Source of the DNA: Acidimicrobiales bacterium
Lineage (GTDB): Bacteria; Actinomycetota; Acidimicrobiia; Acidimicrobiales; Aldehydirespiratoraceae
DNA length: 24,439 nucleotides
NCBI GenBank assembly: GCA_021604885.1
Contig: BQJV01000007.1
Coordinates: forward strand, 1-24,439
Direction: 5' to 3'
Below the pieces are notes generated by a model. It was not told the origin of the DNA, made no database searches, and saw only the letters and a list, made by a program, of their open reading frames with translations. Below, in pieces: positions 6,990 through 14,748 of the stretch. Numbering within the stretch: the stretch's first letter is position 1; each line of letters starts with the position of its first letter. The translations under genes were made by a program, and so were the position numbers.

Positions 6990-8455
6990 ACCGTCGAGCG
7001 ATGAACCGGCGGCACATCCCGGTCCGTGACCGGGGGGCGACCCTCCCGATGTTCGCCATCTGCCTGACCGTACTCATGGCGATGTCCGCCATGGCGGTGG
7101 ACCTCGGCCTGCTCTTCAGTGAACGTCGCGACGCCCAGACGGCGGCGGACACCGGCGCCCTCGGTGGCGCCCTCGATCTCGCGAACGGAATGGACACAGC
7201 CTCCGAGGCCACCGCGGCTCTGATCCGCAGCAACCTGAGCACGCCGTACAGCGACGCGGAGTGGATCTCGCTCTGGACATCGTGCACCGACGCCGACCAT
7301 CTGCTGTTCACCGGCGAGGTGCTCGGCAACAGCACGCAGTGCATCAGCTTCGACGGGCTCGGCGTGTACCGCGTCGTGGTTCCCCAGCAGGAGGTCGAGA
7401 CGGCGTTCGCCTCCGTGCTCGGCATCGAGAGCTTCTCTGCCGGCGCTTTCGCCGAGGTCGAACTCACGATCAACGGCGTCGGCGGCGTGCTGCCGTTCGC
7501 CGTGCTCGCCACCGCCCCCACCGGGTCCAACATCTGCATGCGTTCCTCGACGAACGGCACCGCGGTTCCCCCGTGCACGGGTTCGGCATCGGGCAATTTC
7601 GGCGCACTCGAGGTCGCCCAGTGGGGCAACCCGGCGTACGGCACCGAGAACATCACCTGCAATCTCAACAAGACCGATCAGCTCACGGTCAACCTGTCGG
7701 TCGGACTCGACCACTTCATCCGGCCGTACGCCGGCACCGAGGTGATCGACACCTGCGCGAAGCCGTTCGGCCCGAACACGCTGAGCACCTTCCAGGGCAT
7801 CAGCGGCGGTCTGTGGGAGGGCATGGTCGAGGGCGACACGGTCCAGGGCACGTACTTCCCGGGTCGACTCACCCGCGGGACCGGCCCGACCCAGACGCTT
7901 CGGCAGCAGGGGAACCTCTACTACGTCGACGACACGCCGCTCTGGGAGTACATCCCGTACGGCAAGGGAGTCACCGTTCCGGCGACCTGTACCCGTGAGA
8001 GCTTCGACGCCACCGTCGCCGGGTCGGGCTACGCCGCGGCCGAGACGCAGATGGAAACCTGCTTCGCCGACTTCCAGGCCGGCGTCGGCTTCGTGCCGCT
8101 GTTCGACATCGACGCCAACGGCGACAACGAACCCGACATCACCGGCTCGGCTCGTTACGGCGCCGTGCCCCAGTTCTGGGAGAGCTCCTTCCCGAGCGGC
8201 AACAGCGGCAACCTGCACATCCAGAGCTTCCGTGCTGTCTTCCTGAACGGCATGTTCTTCGGCTGCAACGGCAGCGGATGCAGCACCGTCTATACGCCGG
8301 GAAGCGCGTCGGGAACGCTCACCCTCCCGAACGGCTCCTCGCCGCTCGACCAGGTCAGCGGCTACCTCCTGCCGAACTCGACGCTGCCGCCCGAGTTGCT
8401 CGAGAACGGCGTGCTCGGATCGCTCGGCGCGTTCCAGATCCGTTTGTCCCGTTGA
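6986..8455 (+). CDS. TadG-like pilus-assembly protein with large secreted domain
   Basis: This 489-residue protein starts at GTG 6986, placed 7 nt after a strong AAGGAGG Shine-Dalgarno and overlapping the TadE stop by GTGA. The N-terminal segment DRGATLPMFAICLTV and following helix (about 15-42), then LLFSERRDAQTAADTGALGGAL, match the TadG/TadE-like N-terminal domain, in which the DAQTAADAGALAGA-type motif is conserved. The rest is predicted extracellular, with many cysteines in close pairs (for example the FGCNGSGCST segment near the C-terminus) that probably form disulfides. No von Willebrand domain is evident. It likely works with the TadE-like protein at the cell surface. Confidence 0.85.
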   Translation: MNRRAMNRRHIPVRDRGATLPMFAICLTVLMAMSAMAVDLGLLFSERRDAQTAADTGALGGALDLANGMDTASEATAALIRSNLSTPYSDAEWISLWTSCTDADHLLFTGEVLGNSTQCISFDGLGVYRVVVPQQEVETAFASVLGIESFSAGAFAEVELTINGVGGVLPFAVLATAPTGSNICMRSSTNGTAVPPCTGSASGNFGALEVAQWGNPAYGTENITCNLNKTDQLTVNLSVGLDHFIRPYAGTEVIDTCAKPFGPNTLSTFQGISGGLWEGMVEGDTVQGTYFPGRLTRGTGPTQTLRQQGNLYYVDDTPLWEYIPYGKGVTVPATCTRESFDATVAGSGYAAAETQMETCFADFQAGVGFVPLFDIDANGDNEPDITGSARYGAVPQFWESSFPSGNSGNLHIQSFRAVFLNGMFFGCNGSGCSTVYTPGSASGTLTLPNGSSPLDQVSGYLLPNSTLPPELLENGVLGSLGAFQIRLSR

Positions 8456-8488
8456 GCATTCGCCCACGGCGATAGCCTCGTCCCCGAA

Positions 8489-8565
8489 CGGGACGTGGCG
8501 CAGCTCGGTAGCGCACCTGCTTTGGGAGCAGGGGGTCGTGGGTTCAAATCCCGCCGTCCCGACCA
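8489..8565 (+). tRNA. tRNA-Pro (anticodon TGG)
   Basis: The acceptor stem pairs CGGGACG (8489-8495) with CGTCCCG (8555-8561), followed by discriminator A and an encoded CCA (8563-8565). The anticodon arm is CCTGC-TTTGGGA-GCAGG with anticodon TGG at 8523-8525, and the T arm carries GGTTCAAATCC. The D arm is GCGCAGCTCGGTAGCGC. All parts are canonical, so this is a functional proline tRNA reading CCA. It lies alone between the TadG-like and sulfatase-like genes; no duplicated 3' end suggesting an integrated element is visible nearby. Confidence 0.97.
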
Positions 8566-8619
8566 AGGCGTACGATGTCGCACCGACGCACCCGCGTCGG
8601 ATCGACAGGGGACGACGCC

Positions 8620-9909
8620 ATGGCCGAACGACGGGCTCCGGAACGCATCGAGAACTCGGTCGACTGGTTCGAGTCGAACGCAACCGGCGGCAATGCGGAC
8701 CCGCTGCCATTCCGGCAGACGGCCGACGGCATGTGGCTCCAGGACATCCAGTACGGCACCGGCAATGCGTTGACGGTCGACACCGGAGACGGACTGCTCC
8801 AGGTCGACACCGGCATTGCCCCGGGCCACGCCCGGGGCATGATCGCCAACATCCGCGAGGTGACCGACGAGCCGGTGAAACGGATCGTCTACAGCCACGG
8901 ACACACGGCGTACAACCACGGTGTCGAGGCGTGGCTCGAGGACAGCGAGAAGCGCGGCGATCCCCGGCCCACGATCATCGCCCACCGCAACGTGCTGCTC
9001 CGCCACCGGCGCTATCGGGAAACCCAGGAGTATCTCGAGCGCGTCACCGAGTGGCAGTTCGGCTTCCCGACCGACAGCGTGGTCGGCACGAAGATGTTCG
9101 AGGTGCTCGTCGACCCAGACGTCACCTACATCGACCAGCTGGAGCTCGACACGCCGCGCAAGATCACGCTGATCCACTGCCACGCGGAGACCGACGACGG
9201 CACCGGGCTCTGGTTCCCCGACGAGGGCATCCTCTATGGCGCGAACGCCACGATTGGCAGCTTCCCGAACATTGGGTCGCCGCTTCGCTCACCGCGCGAC
9301 CCGCGAGCGTGGGCCGATCAGCTCGACACGTACCTCGAGTACCCGGCCGAGATGCTTATCCGGGAGTACGGCACCAACATCATCGGTGCCGAGAACATCC
9401 GGGAGATGCTCACGACCGTCCGCGATGCGCTGCGCTACCTCCGCTCGGAGACGCTCGTGCGGATGAACGCGGGCATGGTGATCGAGGACGTCGTCAACGA
9501 GATCGAGCTCCCTGCCGAGTACGCCGATTCGCCCTGGTTGCCCCAGACCTACGGATGTGCGGACTATGTGATCCGCGAGGTGTGGCGCATCGAGTCGGGC
9601 TGGTGGGACCGCAACATCACCTCGGTCCACCCCGCCCCGTTCGGCGACAGCACCAGCGCCGTCCTCGATGCGATCACCGACAAGCAGGCGGTGCTCGACG
9701 CGGCCCGCGCCCATCTCGCCGCCGGCGAGCCGCAGCTCGCGCTGCACGTTGTGGACCTCCTCGCCATGGCGCGCGTGGACATCCCCGAGGTGGTGGAGGC
9801 CAAGGCACTCAAGGCCGAGATCGCCGCCGTGCTCGCGGAGAACAGCCCCACCTACATGTCCGAGAACTACTACCGCGCGGTCGCCGGCGGTCACCCCGCG
9901 AGGACCTAG
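8620..9909 (+). CDS. Alkyl-sulfatase-like metallo-beta-lactamase-fold protein, atypical metal motif
   Basis: This 429-residue protein has an N-terminal metallo-beta-lactamase fold and a C-terminal helical segment (about 285-400) resembling the alkyl sulfatase dimerisation domain. Fold markers are TVDTGDGLLQVDTG (52-65) and the strand KRIVYSHGH. The metal motif expected as HxHxDH reads HGHTAYNH (93-100): the first two His are kept, but Asp and the third His become Ala97 and Tyr98, with a His two positions further on. A later AETDDGTGLWFP segment (189-200) matches the family's ETDD-type motif. SdsA1-type relatives hydrolyse alkyl sulfates using two zinc ions; this one may bind one metal or none. 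ATG 8620 is chosen because GGGGA lies upstream. Confidence 0.85.
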   Translation: MAERRAPERIENSVDWFESNATGGNADPLPFRQTADGMWLQDIQYGTGNALTVDTGDGLLQVDTGIAPGHARGMIANIREVTDEPVKRIVYSHGHTAYNHGVEAWLEDSEKRGDPRPTIIAHRNVLLRHRRYRETQEYLERVTEWQFGFPTDSVVGTKMFEVLVDPDVTYIDQLELDTPRKITLIHCHAETDDGTGLWFPDEGILYGANATIGSFPNIGSPLRSPRDPRAWADQLDTYLEYPAEMLIREYGTNIIGAENIREMLTTVRDALRYLRSETLVRMNAGMVIEDVVNEIELPAEYADSPWLPQTYGCADYVIREVWRIESGWWDRNITSVHPAPFGDSTSAVLDAITDKQAVLDAARAHLAAGEPQLALHVVDLLAMARVDIPEVVEAKALKAEIAAVLAENSPTYMSENYYRAVAGGHPART

Positions 9910-9913
9910 GTCC
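9902..9913. terminator. Palindrome at convergent gene ends
   Basis: GGACCTAGGTCC is a perfect 12-bp palindrome centred on the TAG stop of the sulfatase-like gene, just before the end of the minus-strand transglutaminase gene. It has no loop or T-tract, so a terminator role is uncertain. Confidence 0.25.
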
Positions 9914-9916
9914 AGC

Positions 9917-10741
9917 TCAGTGGAGCGCGCAGGCGTCCCGGCCGCTGTCCACGGGCAGCTCCGGGTTCACCACCGCGCCGACCGCGATACCGGTGAGGTC
10001 GACCTGACCACCGATCGAGGTCATGAACGCAGTCGCCGCGGCGTCGTGGCCGGTGGCGATGCGCAGCATCGACTGACGTGGGGCAAGGCCGGTGGGATCC
10101 ACGACGATCCACTGACCGTCGAGGAGGACCTCCGTGACCGCGTGGAAGTCCATCGGGCTCAGCCCCGGCGCGAAGACCGAGACCACGCGGGCGGGCAGGT
10201 CGTTGGCGCGCATCAGGGCGACGGCGAGGTGGGAGAAGTCCCGACACACGCCCTCGCGGGCGAGGAAGGTGGCCACCGCGCCGTCGGTCGGGCGTGACGC
10301 GCCGGGCACGTAGAGGATGTTGCCCCGCACCCAGTCCGTGATGGCGAGGACCAGGTCGATTCCCGTCAGGTCAGCGAACTGCACGCGTGCGAAACCGCCG
10401 AGCCGGTCCGACTCGCAATAGCGGCTCGGTTGGACGTAGCGGACCCAGTCCGCGTCGGCCACGAGCGCGGGCGGGGCGGTGCCGGCGATCGTCGTCGTGT
10501 AGTCCAGGACGAGGCGGCCGGGCTCGAGTGCCGGGAGCACGTCGATGCGTCCGCCATGGTCACCGTCGATCGAGCGAACATCCGTGGCGACGCCGTCGAT
10601 CGCCACCTCGAGGCTCTCCTCCACCCGGTCGTAGTGCTGCGATGGCGCGATCGCGAGCGCCACGTCGGCGGCGGCGTGCACCAGTGCCTCGATGTGCACT
10701 GAGACGGTGCGGGTCGGCCCGCTCCGGTCAGCGGTAGGCAT
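9917..10741 (-). CDS. Transglutaminase-like protein, fifth gene of the Anbu operon
   Basis: This 274-residue protein has a C-terminal transglutaminase/protease core with a complete Cys-His-Asp triad: C166 in GVCRDFSH, H200 in MDFHAV and D215 in VVDPT. A QPSRYCESD segment (105-112) before the core is common in bacterial transglutaminase-like proteins. Such enzymes cut or transfer amide bonds through a Cys nucleophile. The N-terminal beta region differs from that of the operon's other transglutaminase. ATG 10741 overlaps the end of the Anbu gene by 14 bp, indicating coupled translation; no Shine-Dalgarno is visible and a GTG 14 codons in is an alternative. It is last in the operon and extends the usual four-gene Anbu cluster. 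Confidence 0.85.
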   Translation of the reverse strand: MPTADRSGPTRTVSVHIEALVHAAADVALAIAPSQHYDRVEESLEVAIDGVATDVRSIDGDHGGRIDVLPALEPGRLVLDYTTTIAGTAPPALVADADWVRYVQPSRYCESDRLGGFARVQFADLTGIDLVLAITDWVRGNILYVPGASRPTDGAVATFLAREGVCRDFSHLAVALMRANDLPARVVSVFAPGLSPMDFHAVTEVLLDGQWIVVDPTGLAPRQSMLRIATGHDAAATAFMTSIGGQVDLTGIAVGAVVNPELPVDSGRDACALH

Positions 10742-11471
10742 CGAAATCGAAATCGGGAAGCGACTGCACCGCAAGGCGAAGCTGCTCTCCCCATCCCTCG
10801 GAGATCGCGCGGTAATACTCGTCCTGGCGGGTGATTCGGATCGTGTCGCGCATCTCGAGCGAGTCCGTCTCGTAGACCGAGACGTCGATCGGCAGACCGA
10901 CCGAGAGGTTGGCCTTGATCGTGGAGTCGAACGACACGAGCAGGAGCTTGACCGCATCCTCGAACGACATGTCGCCCCGATAGGCCCGCAGGAGAATCGG
11001 CCGCCCGTACTTCGTCTCACCGATCTGCATGAACGGCGTCTCGGGGCTCGTCTCGATGAAGTTGCCCTCGGGATAGATGAGGAAGAGGCGCGGCGGCATG
11101 CCCTTGATCTGTCCGCCGAGCACGAGCGTGGCGTTGAACTTCGCCTCGGCCCGCTGCCCGGTCTGGCTGTGCTGGGCGATGGTGTCGCGCAGCAGCCCGC
11201 CGACCAGCTCGGCGACCTGGAACATCGTCGGCACCTCGAGGATCGAGGGCTGGCGGTCCGCCGGCACCTTGGAGCGCTCGTCGAGCAGGCTGACCACCGT
11301 CTGGGTCGTCGCGAGGTTGCCGGCCGACAGGAGGGTGATCACCCGGTCGCCGGGCACCGACCATCGGTGCATCTTGGGGAAGACGGACACGTTGTCGACA
11401 CCGGAGTTGGTCCGGGTGTCCGACATGAACACGAGCCCGCGATCGAGCTGGAGACCCACGCAGTAGGTCAT
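10728..11471 (-). CDS. anbu: Anbu, proteasome-like peptidase
   Basis: This 247-residue protein matches Anbu, a bacterial relative of proteasome beta subunits and HslV. It begins MTYCVGLQLDRG, so removal of Met would expose Thr as N-terminal nucleophile. Family positions follow: SDTRTN (17-22) with the Asp that pairs with the nucleophile region, K33 in FPKM as catalytic Lys, and the segment DRVITLLSAGNLA. Anbu forms self-compartmentalised rings in the cytoplasm; its substrate is unknown. The start (11471) is fixed by the need for the Thr and by GAGG about 11 nt upstream. It lies 13 bp after the first transglutaminase gene and overlaps the second by 14 bp. Confidence 0.93.
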   Translation of the reverse strand: MTYCVGLQLDRGLVFMSDTRTNSGVDNVSVFPKMHRWSVPGDRVITLLSAGNLATTQTVVSLLDERSKVPADRQPSILEVPTMFQVAELVGGLLRDTIAQHSQTGQRAEAKFNATLVLGGQIKGMPPRLFLIYPEGNFIETSPETPFMQIGETKYGRPILLRAYRGDMSFEDAVKLLLVSFDSTIKANLSVGLPIDVSVYETDSLEMRDTIRITRQDEYYRAISEGWGEQLRLAVQSLPDFDFDAYR

Positions 11472-11484
11472 CGCCTGCGGATCC

Positions 11485-12318
11485 TCACCGCGATCGCTGC
11501 TGCTGCTGTCCTGATTCCCATTCGGCACGCACCTCGAGCTCGACGTGAAGCGCCTCTTCGCCCGAGCCGTACCGCAGGCCCTTGATGGGTGCGGCGGCAC
11601 GGTAATCGAGTCCCGTAGCGATGCGAACGTATCGGCCGTCGGGCGAGATTCCATTGCTGACGTCGAATCCGACCCAGCCCAGCCCCTCGAGCCACACCTC
11701 GGCCCAGGCGTGGCTGGCGTCCTGCTGTTCGGATGATCCGAGGAGCAGGTAGCCGCTCACGTAACGCGCCGGATAGCCGAGGTGCCGAGCGGCGGCGATG
11801 AAGACGTGCGCATGGTCCTGACACACGCCGGCGCCGGCAACGAGCGCGTCCTCCGCGGTGGTCTCGACATCGGATTGACCGGGCACGTAGTCGACCCGTT
11901 CGCCGATCGCCGCCGAGAGCCCGTGCAGGAGCGTGACTTCGTCGTCCGCCTCGGCGAGATCTCGGCAGAGCTCCCGGATTCCAGTGCCGGCTGCGGTGCG
12001 CGGGGTCGAACGCTGGAACAACCAGATCGGCGCATGCCCCGAGTGGCTCGAGATCACGCCGCCGACGTCCTCCGTCTCGACCTCGCCTCGGGCCGTGACG
12101 ACCGTCTCGGTCGCACCGGCGGTGAGCCGGATGAGCTCGACGCGGTTCCCGTACTCGTCGTCGAACAAGAGCTGGTGGGTGGCACCCACGATCTCGGTGT
12201 CCCACGCCAGCACCGACTGGCACGGCCCGGAAACCGGACGGAGGCGGAGTTCCTGGAGGCCGTGGCGCACGGGGGTGGAGTACGTGTACGTCGTCGAGTG
12301 GGAGATCACGAGCCGCAT
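11485..12318 (-). CDS. Transglutaminase-family protein of the Anbu cluster
   Basis: This 277-residue protein has the N-terminal bacterial transglutaminase domain (MRLVISHSTTYTYSTPV through about residue 80) and a papain-like core with the full triad: C166 in GVCQDHAH, H203 in ASHAWAEVW and D219 in GFDVSNG. Members of this type accompany Anbu, alpha-E and circularly permuted ATP-grasp genes in many bacteria. They are proposed to cleave or transfer isopeptide/amide bonds in a peptide or tag made by the ATP-grasp enzyme. The start ATG 12318 is 2 bp after the alpha-E stop, so the genes are co-translated. The stop is 13 bp before Anbu. No signal peptide is seen, so it acts in the cytoplasm. Confidence 0.93.
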   Translation of the reverse strand: MRLVISHSTTYTYSTPVRHGLQELRLRPVSGPCQSVLAWDTEIVGATHQLLFDDEYGNRVELIRLTAGATETVVTARGEVETEDVGGVISSHSGHAPIWLFQRSTPRTAAGTGIRELCRDLAEADDEVTLLHGLSAAIGERVDYVPGQSDVETTAEDALVAGAGVCQDHAHVFIAAARHLGYPARYVSGYLLLGSSEQQDASHAWAEVWLEGLGWVGFDVSNGISPDGRYVRIATGLDYRAAAPIKGLRYGSGEEALHVELEVRAEWESGQQQQRSR

Positions 12319-12320
12319 GA

Positions 12321-13262
12321 TCAGGCGGTGAACTGGTAGTCGGTCTCGATCGCCTGACCGAGCTCGTAGGTGGACGCGATGAAGTTCTGGAGGAACTGGT
12401 GGAGGCCTTCGTCGAAGATCGAATCGATGTCGCGCGCGGCGAGGCGGCTGTGCAGCGCATCGGACTGCTTGTGGGCGTCATGTCGCGCGTTGTGCGTCTC
12501 CGCGAGGTGACCGAGGTTGTTGTCGATCTTCTTCGCGCAGAAGATCAAGGAGCGCGGCATCTGTCGATCGAGGATAAGGAATTCGGCGATACCGCGTGCG
12601 CTCGCGTCGCCGGCACTGCGCCAGCGGTAGGAGCGCTGGGCCGACACGGACCGCAGGATCGTCTCCCACTGCACGTTGTCGAGCGACGAACCGACGAGTG
12701 AGGCCGAGGGAAGGAGCACGTAGTACTTCACGTCGAGGATCCGAGCCGTGTTGTCGGCTCGTTCGACGAAGGTGCCGATGCGGGCGAAGCTGTAGGGCTC
12801 GTTGCGCAGCATGGTGCCGTGGAGGCTGCCCCGCACGATCGCGCTCTCCTGGCGGATCAGGCCGAGCACCGTGGGCAGCTCGCGCTGCAGCACGGGCCGC
12901 GCCAGGGCATCGCTCACGGTCAGCCAGGTGTTGTTGGTGGCCTCCCACACCTCGCGCGTGAGTGCCGTGCGCACCTCGCGGGCGTTGGCCCGGGCCTGGT
13001 CGATGACGGAGCGCACGCTCGACGGGTTGCTGCGATCCCGCAGCAGGAAGTCGATGACCGTCGTCGGCTCGTAGCGCTCGTGCCGCTCGAGATACGCGGC
13101 GCGCTGGCCGGCCGTCGCGACGACCGACTCCCATTCCTTCTCGACGTCACTCGAGCGGGTGAGGGCGATCCGCATCCCGGCCTCGATGAGCCGGGCGGTG
13201 TTCTCGCTTCGCTCCAGTTGGCGGAACATCCAGTAGAGGCCGCCGGCGGTACGTCCGAGCAT
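12321..13262 (-). CDS. Alpha-E domain protein (DUF403)
   Basis: This 313-residue all-helical protein starts MLGRTAGGLYWMFRQLERSENTARL in its first 25 residues (given here by position and key residues: LYWM at 9-12, RxxERSEN at 14-20), the hallmark of the alpha-E family. The name comes from its conserved helix glutamates. Alpha-E proteins are nearly always beside circularly permuted ATP-grasp enzymes and are thought to form a complex with them, though no activity is proven. ATG 13262 shares one base with the ATP-grasp stop (TGATG), a sign of coupled translation. The length is normal for the family and no key region is missing. Confidence 0.93.
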   Translation of the reverse strand: MLGRTAGGLYWMFRQLERSENTARLIEAGMRIALTRSSDVEKEWESVVATAGQRAAYLERHERYEPTTVIDFLLRDRSNPSSVRSVIDQARANAREVRTALTREVWEATNNTWLTVSDALARPVLQRELPTVLGLIRQESAIVRGSLHGTMLRNEPYSFARIGTFVERADNTARILDVKYYVLLPSASLVGSSLDNVQWETILRSVSAQRSYRWRSAGDASARGIAEFLILDRQMPRSLIFCAKKIDNNLGHLAETHNARHDAHKQSDALHSRLAARDIDSIFDEGLHQFLQNFIASTYELGQAIETDYQFTA

Positions 13263-14689
13263 CAGGTCTCCATCACCCAGGTGTCCTTGGTGCCGCCGCC
13301 CTGGCTGGAGTTCACGACCAGCGAGTTGCGCTTGAGCGCCACGCGGGTGAGACCGCCCGGGGTGATGCGGATGCGGTCGGGCGAGACCAGGGCGAAGGGG
13401 CGGAGGTCGACGTGACGAGGGGCGAGGCCGGCCCGTGTGAGGATCGGCACCGTGGACAGCGCCAGCGTGGGCTGGGCGATGTATTTCGACGGGTTCGCCT
13501 TCAGCTTCTTCGTGAACGACGCCATCTCGCGCTTGCTGGCCGCAGGACCGACGAGCATCCCGTAGCCGCCCGATCCGTGGACCTCCTTCACCACCAGCTC
13601 GGCGAGATGGTCGAGCACGTACGCGAGCGAGTCCGGCTCGGCGCAGCGCCAGGTCGGCACATTGTTCAGCAGCGGCTTCTCACCCGTGTAGAAGTCGATG
13701 ATGTCGGGAACGTAGGAGTAGATCGCCTTGTCGTCGGCGATGCCGGTGCCGGGGGCGTTCGCGATCGTGATCCCGCCCGCCCGATAGACGTCCATCACGC
13801 CGGCGATGCCGAGTTGCGAATCGGACCGGAAGATGAGGGGGTCGAGGAAGTCATCGTCGACGCGGCGGTAGAGCACGTCGATCGGCTCCGACCCGCGGGT
13901 CGTCCGCATGACGATGCGCCCGTCCTCCACCGAGAGGTCGTGACCCTCCACGAGCTCGACACTCATCTGATCGGCCAGGAAGGCGTGTTCGAAGTAGGCG
14001 GAGTTGTGGATGCCCGGCGTGAGGACGGCGATCGTCGGTCGGTTGCCGCTCGCCGCCGGTGCGCATGCGCCGAGGGAGGTCCGGAGATCCGTCGGGTATT
14101 CGCTGACCGGACGGACCCGGCTCTTCGTGAAGAGCTCCGGGAACATCTGCAGCATCGTCTCGCGGTTCTCGAGCATGTACGAGACGCCGCTCGGCGTCCG
14201 GGCGTTGTCCTCCAGCACGTAGAACTCGTTCTCGCCGGTGCGGACGATGTCGGTGCCGACGATGTGGGTGTAAACGCCGCCCGGAGGCGTCATCCCGATC
14301 ATCTGTGGGAGGAACGCCTCGTTGTCCGAGATGACGGACGTCGGAATGCGTCCGGCCCGCAGGATCTCCTGGCGGTGGTAGATGTCGTGGAGAAAGGCAT
14401 TGATCGCGCGGACCCGCTGCTCCATGCCCCGCTCGAGCACGGCCCACTCGGATGCCGCGAGGATCCTCGGGACGATGTCGAACGGAATCAGCCGCTCGTC
14501 GGCTTCTGCGCCGCCGTAGACGTTGAACGTGATGCCCGTTCTGCGGAAGAGCGCCTCGGCGTCCGCCGACTTCTTCAGCAGGCGACGCGGGTCCTCGTCC
14601 GCGAACCAGTCCTGGTAGTCCACGTACGGAGCACGCACGGTGGTACCGCTGCCGTGCATTTCGTCGAAATGGCCCGGGCGGACGTCCAC
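13262..14689 (-). CDS. Circularly permuted ATP-grasp amidoligase-like protein, first gene of Anbu operon
   Basis: This 475-residue protein belongs to the circularly permuted ATP-grasp group, which joins a carboxylate and an amine using ATP to build peptide-like products. Conserved stretches include LEDNARTPSGVSYMLENR (159-176), LYRRVDDDFLDPL (273-285), NAPGTGIADDKAIYSYVPD (311-329) and VVKEVHGSGGYGMLVG (366-381). The GTG at 14689 is chosen over the ATG at 14659 because the family's near-terminal Y/FDEM motif (here HFDEM, 7-11) would otherwise be lost. A TACATT -10 element sits 7 nt before that GTG, which fits a leaderless transcript. It is divergent from the sulfotransferase. The product is unknown. 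Confidence 0.92.
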   Translation of the reverse strand: MDVRPGHFDEMHGSGTTVRAPYVDYQDWFADEDPRRLLKKSADAEALFRRTGITFNVYGGAEADERLIPFDIVPRILAASEWAVLERGMEQRVRAINAFLHDIYHRQEILRAGRIPTSVISDNEAFLPQMIGMTPPGGVYTHIVGTDIVRTGENEFYVLEDNARTPSGVSYMLENRETMLQMFPELFTKSRVRPVSEYPTDLRTSLGACAPAASGNRPTIAVLTPGIHNSAYFEHAFLADQMSVELVEGHDLSVEDGRIVMRTTRGSEPIDVLYRRVDDDFLDPLIFRSDSQLGIAGVMDVYRAGGITIANAPGTGIADDKAIYSYVPDIIDFYTGEKPLLNNVPTWRCAEPDSLAYVLDHLAELVVKEVHGSGGYGMLVGPAASKREMASFTKKLKANPSKYIAQPTLALSTVPILTRAGLAPRHVDLRPFALVSPDRIRITPGGLTRVALKRNSLVVNSSQGGGTKDTWVMET

Positions 14690-14696
14690 GGCAAGG

Positions 14697-14702
14697 AATG
14701 TA
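14697..14702 (-). promoter_or_regulatory. -10 element of the Anbu operon promoter
   Basis: On the minus strand TACATT is followed by CCTTGCC and then GTG (14689), so transcription would start at or next to the start codon. No Shine-Dalgarno precedes the GTG. A -35 element is not evident. This is the only likely promoter for the five-gene operon, since its genes overlap or lie within 13 bp of each other. Confidence 0.45.
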
Positions 14703-14748
14703 GCGGACCCGATCTGACGCCGTGCTCGCGGTCGAGGATCATGGCTCG

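Noticed and set aside
8489..8565. tRNA gene as an attachment site for an integrated element
   Set aside because: No integrase gene is nearby and I saw no repeat of the tRNA 3' end in the window; flanking genes look like chromosomal housekeeping and surface genes.
6770..8710. A 646-codon minus-strand frame through the TadE/TadG genes and the tRNA
   Set aside because: It crosses a tRNA gene and is antisense to a gene with a strong ribosome site and TadG motif.
14657..14659. ATG at 14659 as start of the ATP-grasp gene
   Set aside because: It would cut into the family's N-terminal Y/FDEM motif and has no ribosome site. The upstream GTG keeps the motif and fits a -10 element.
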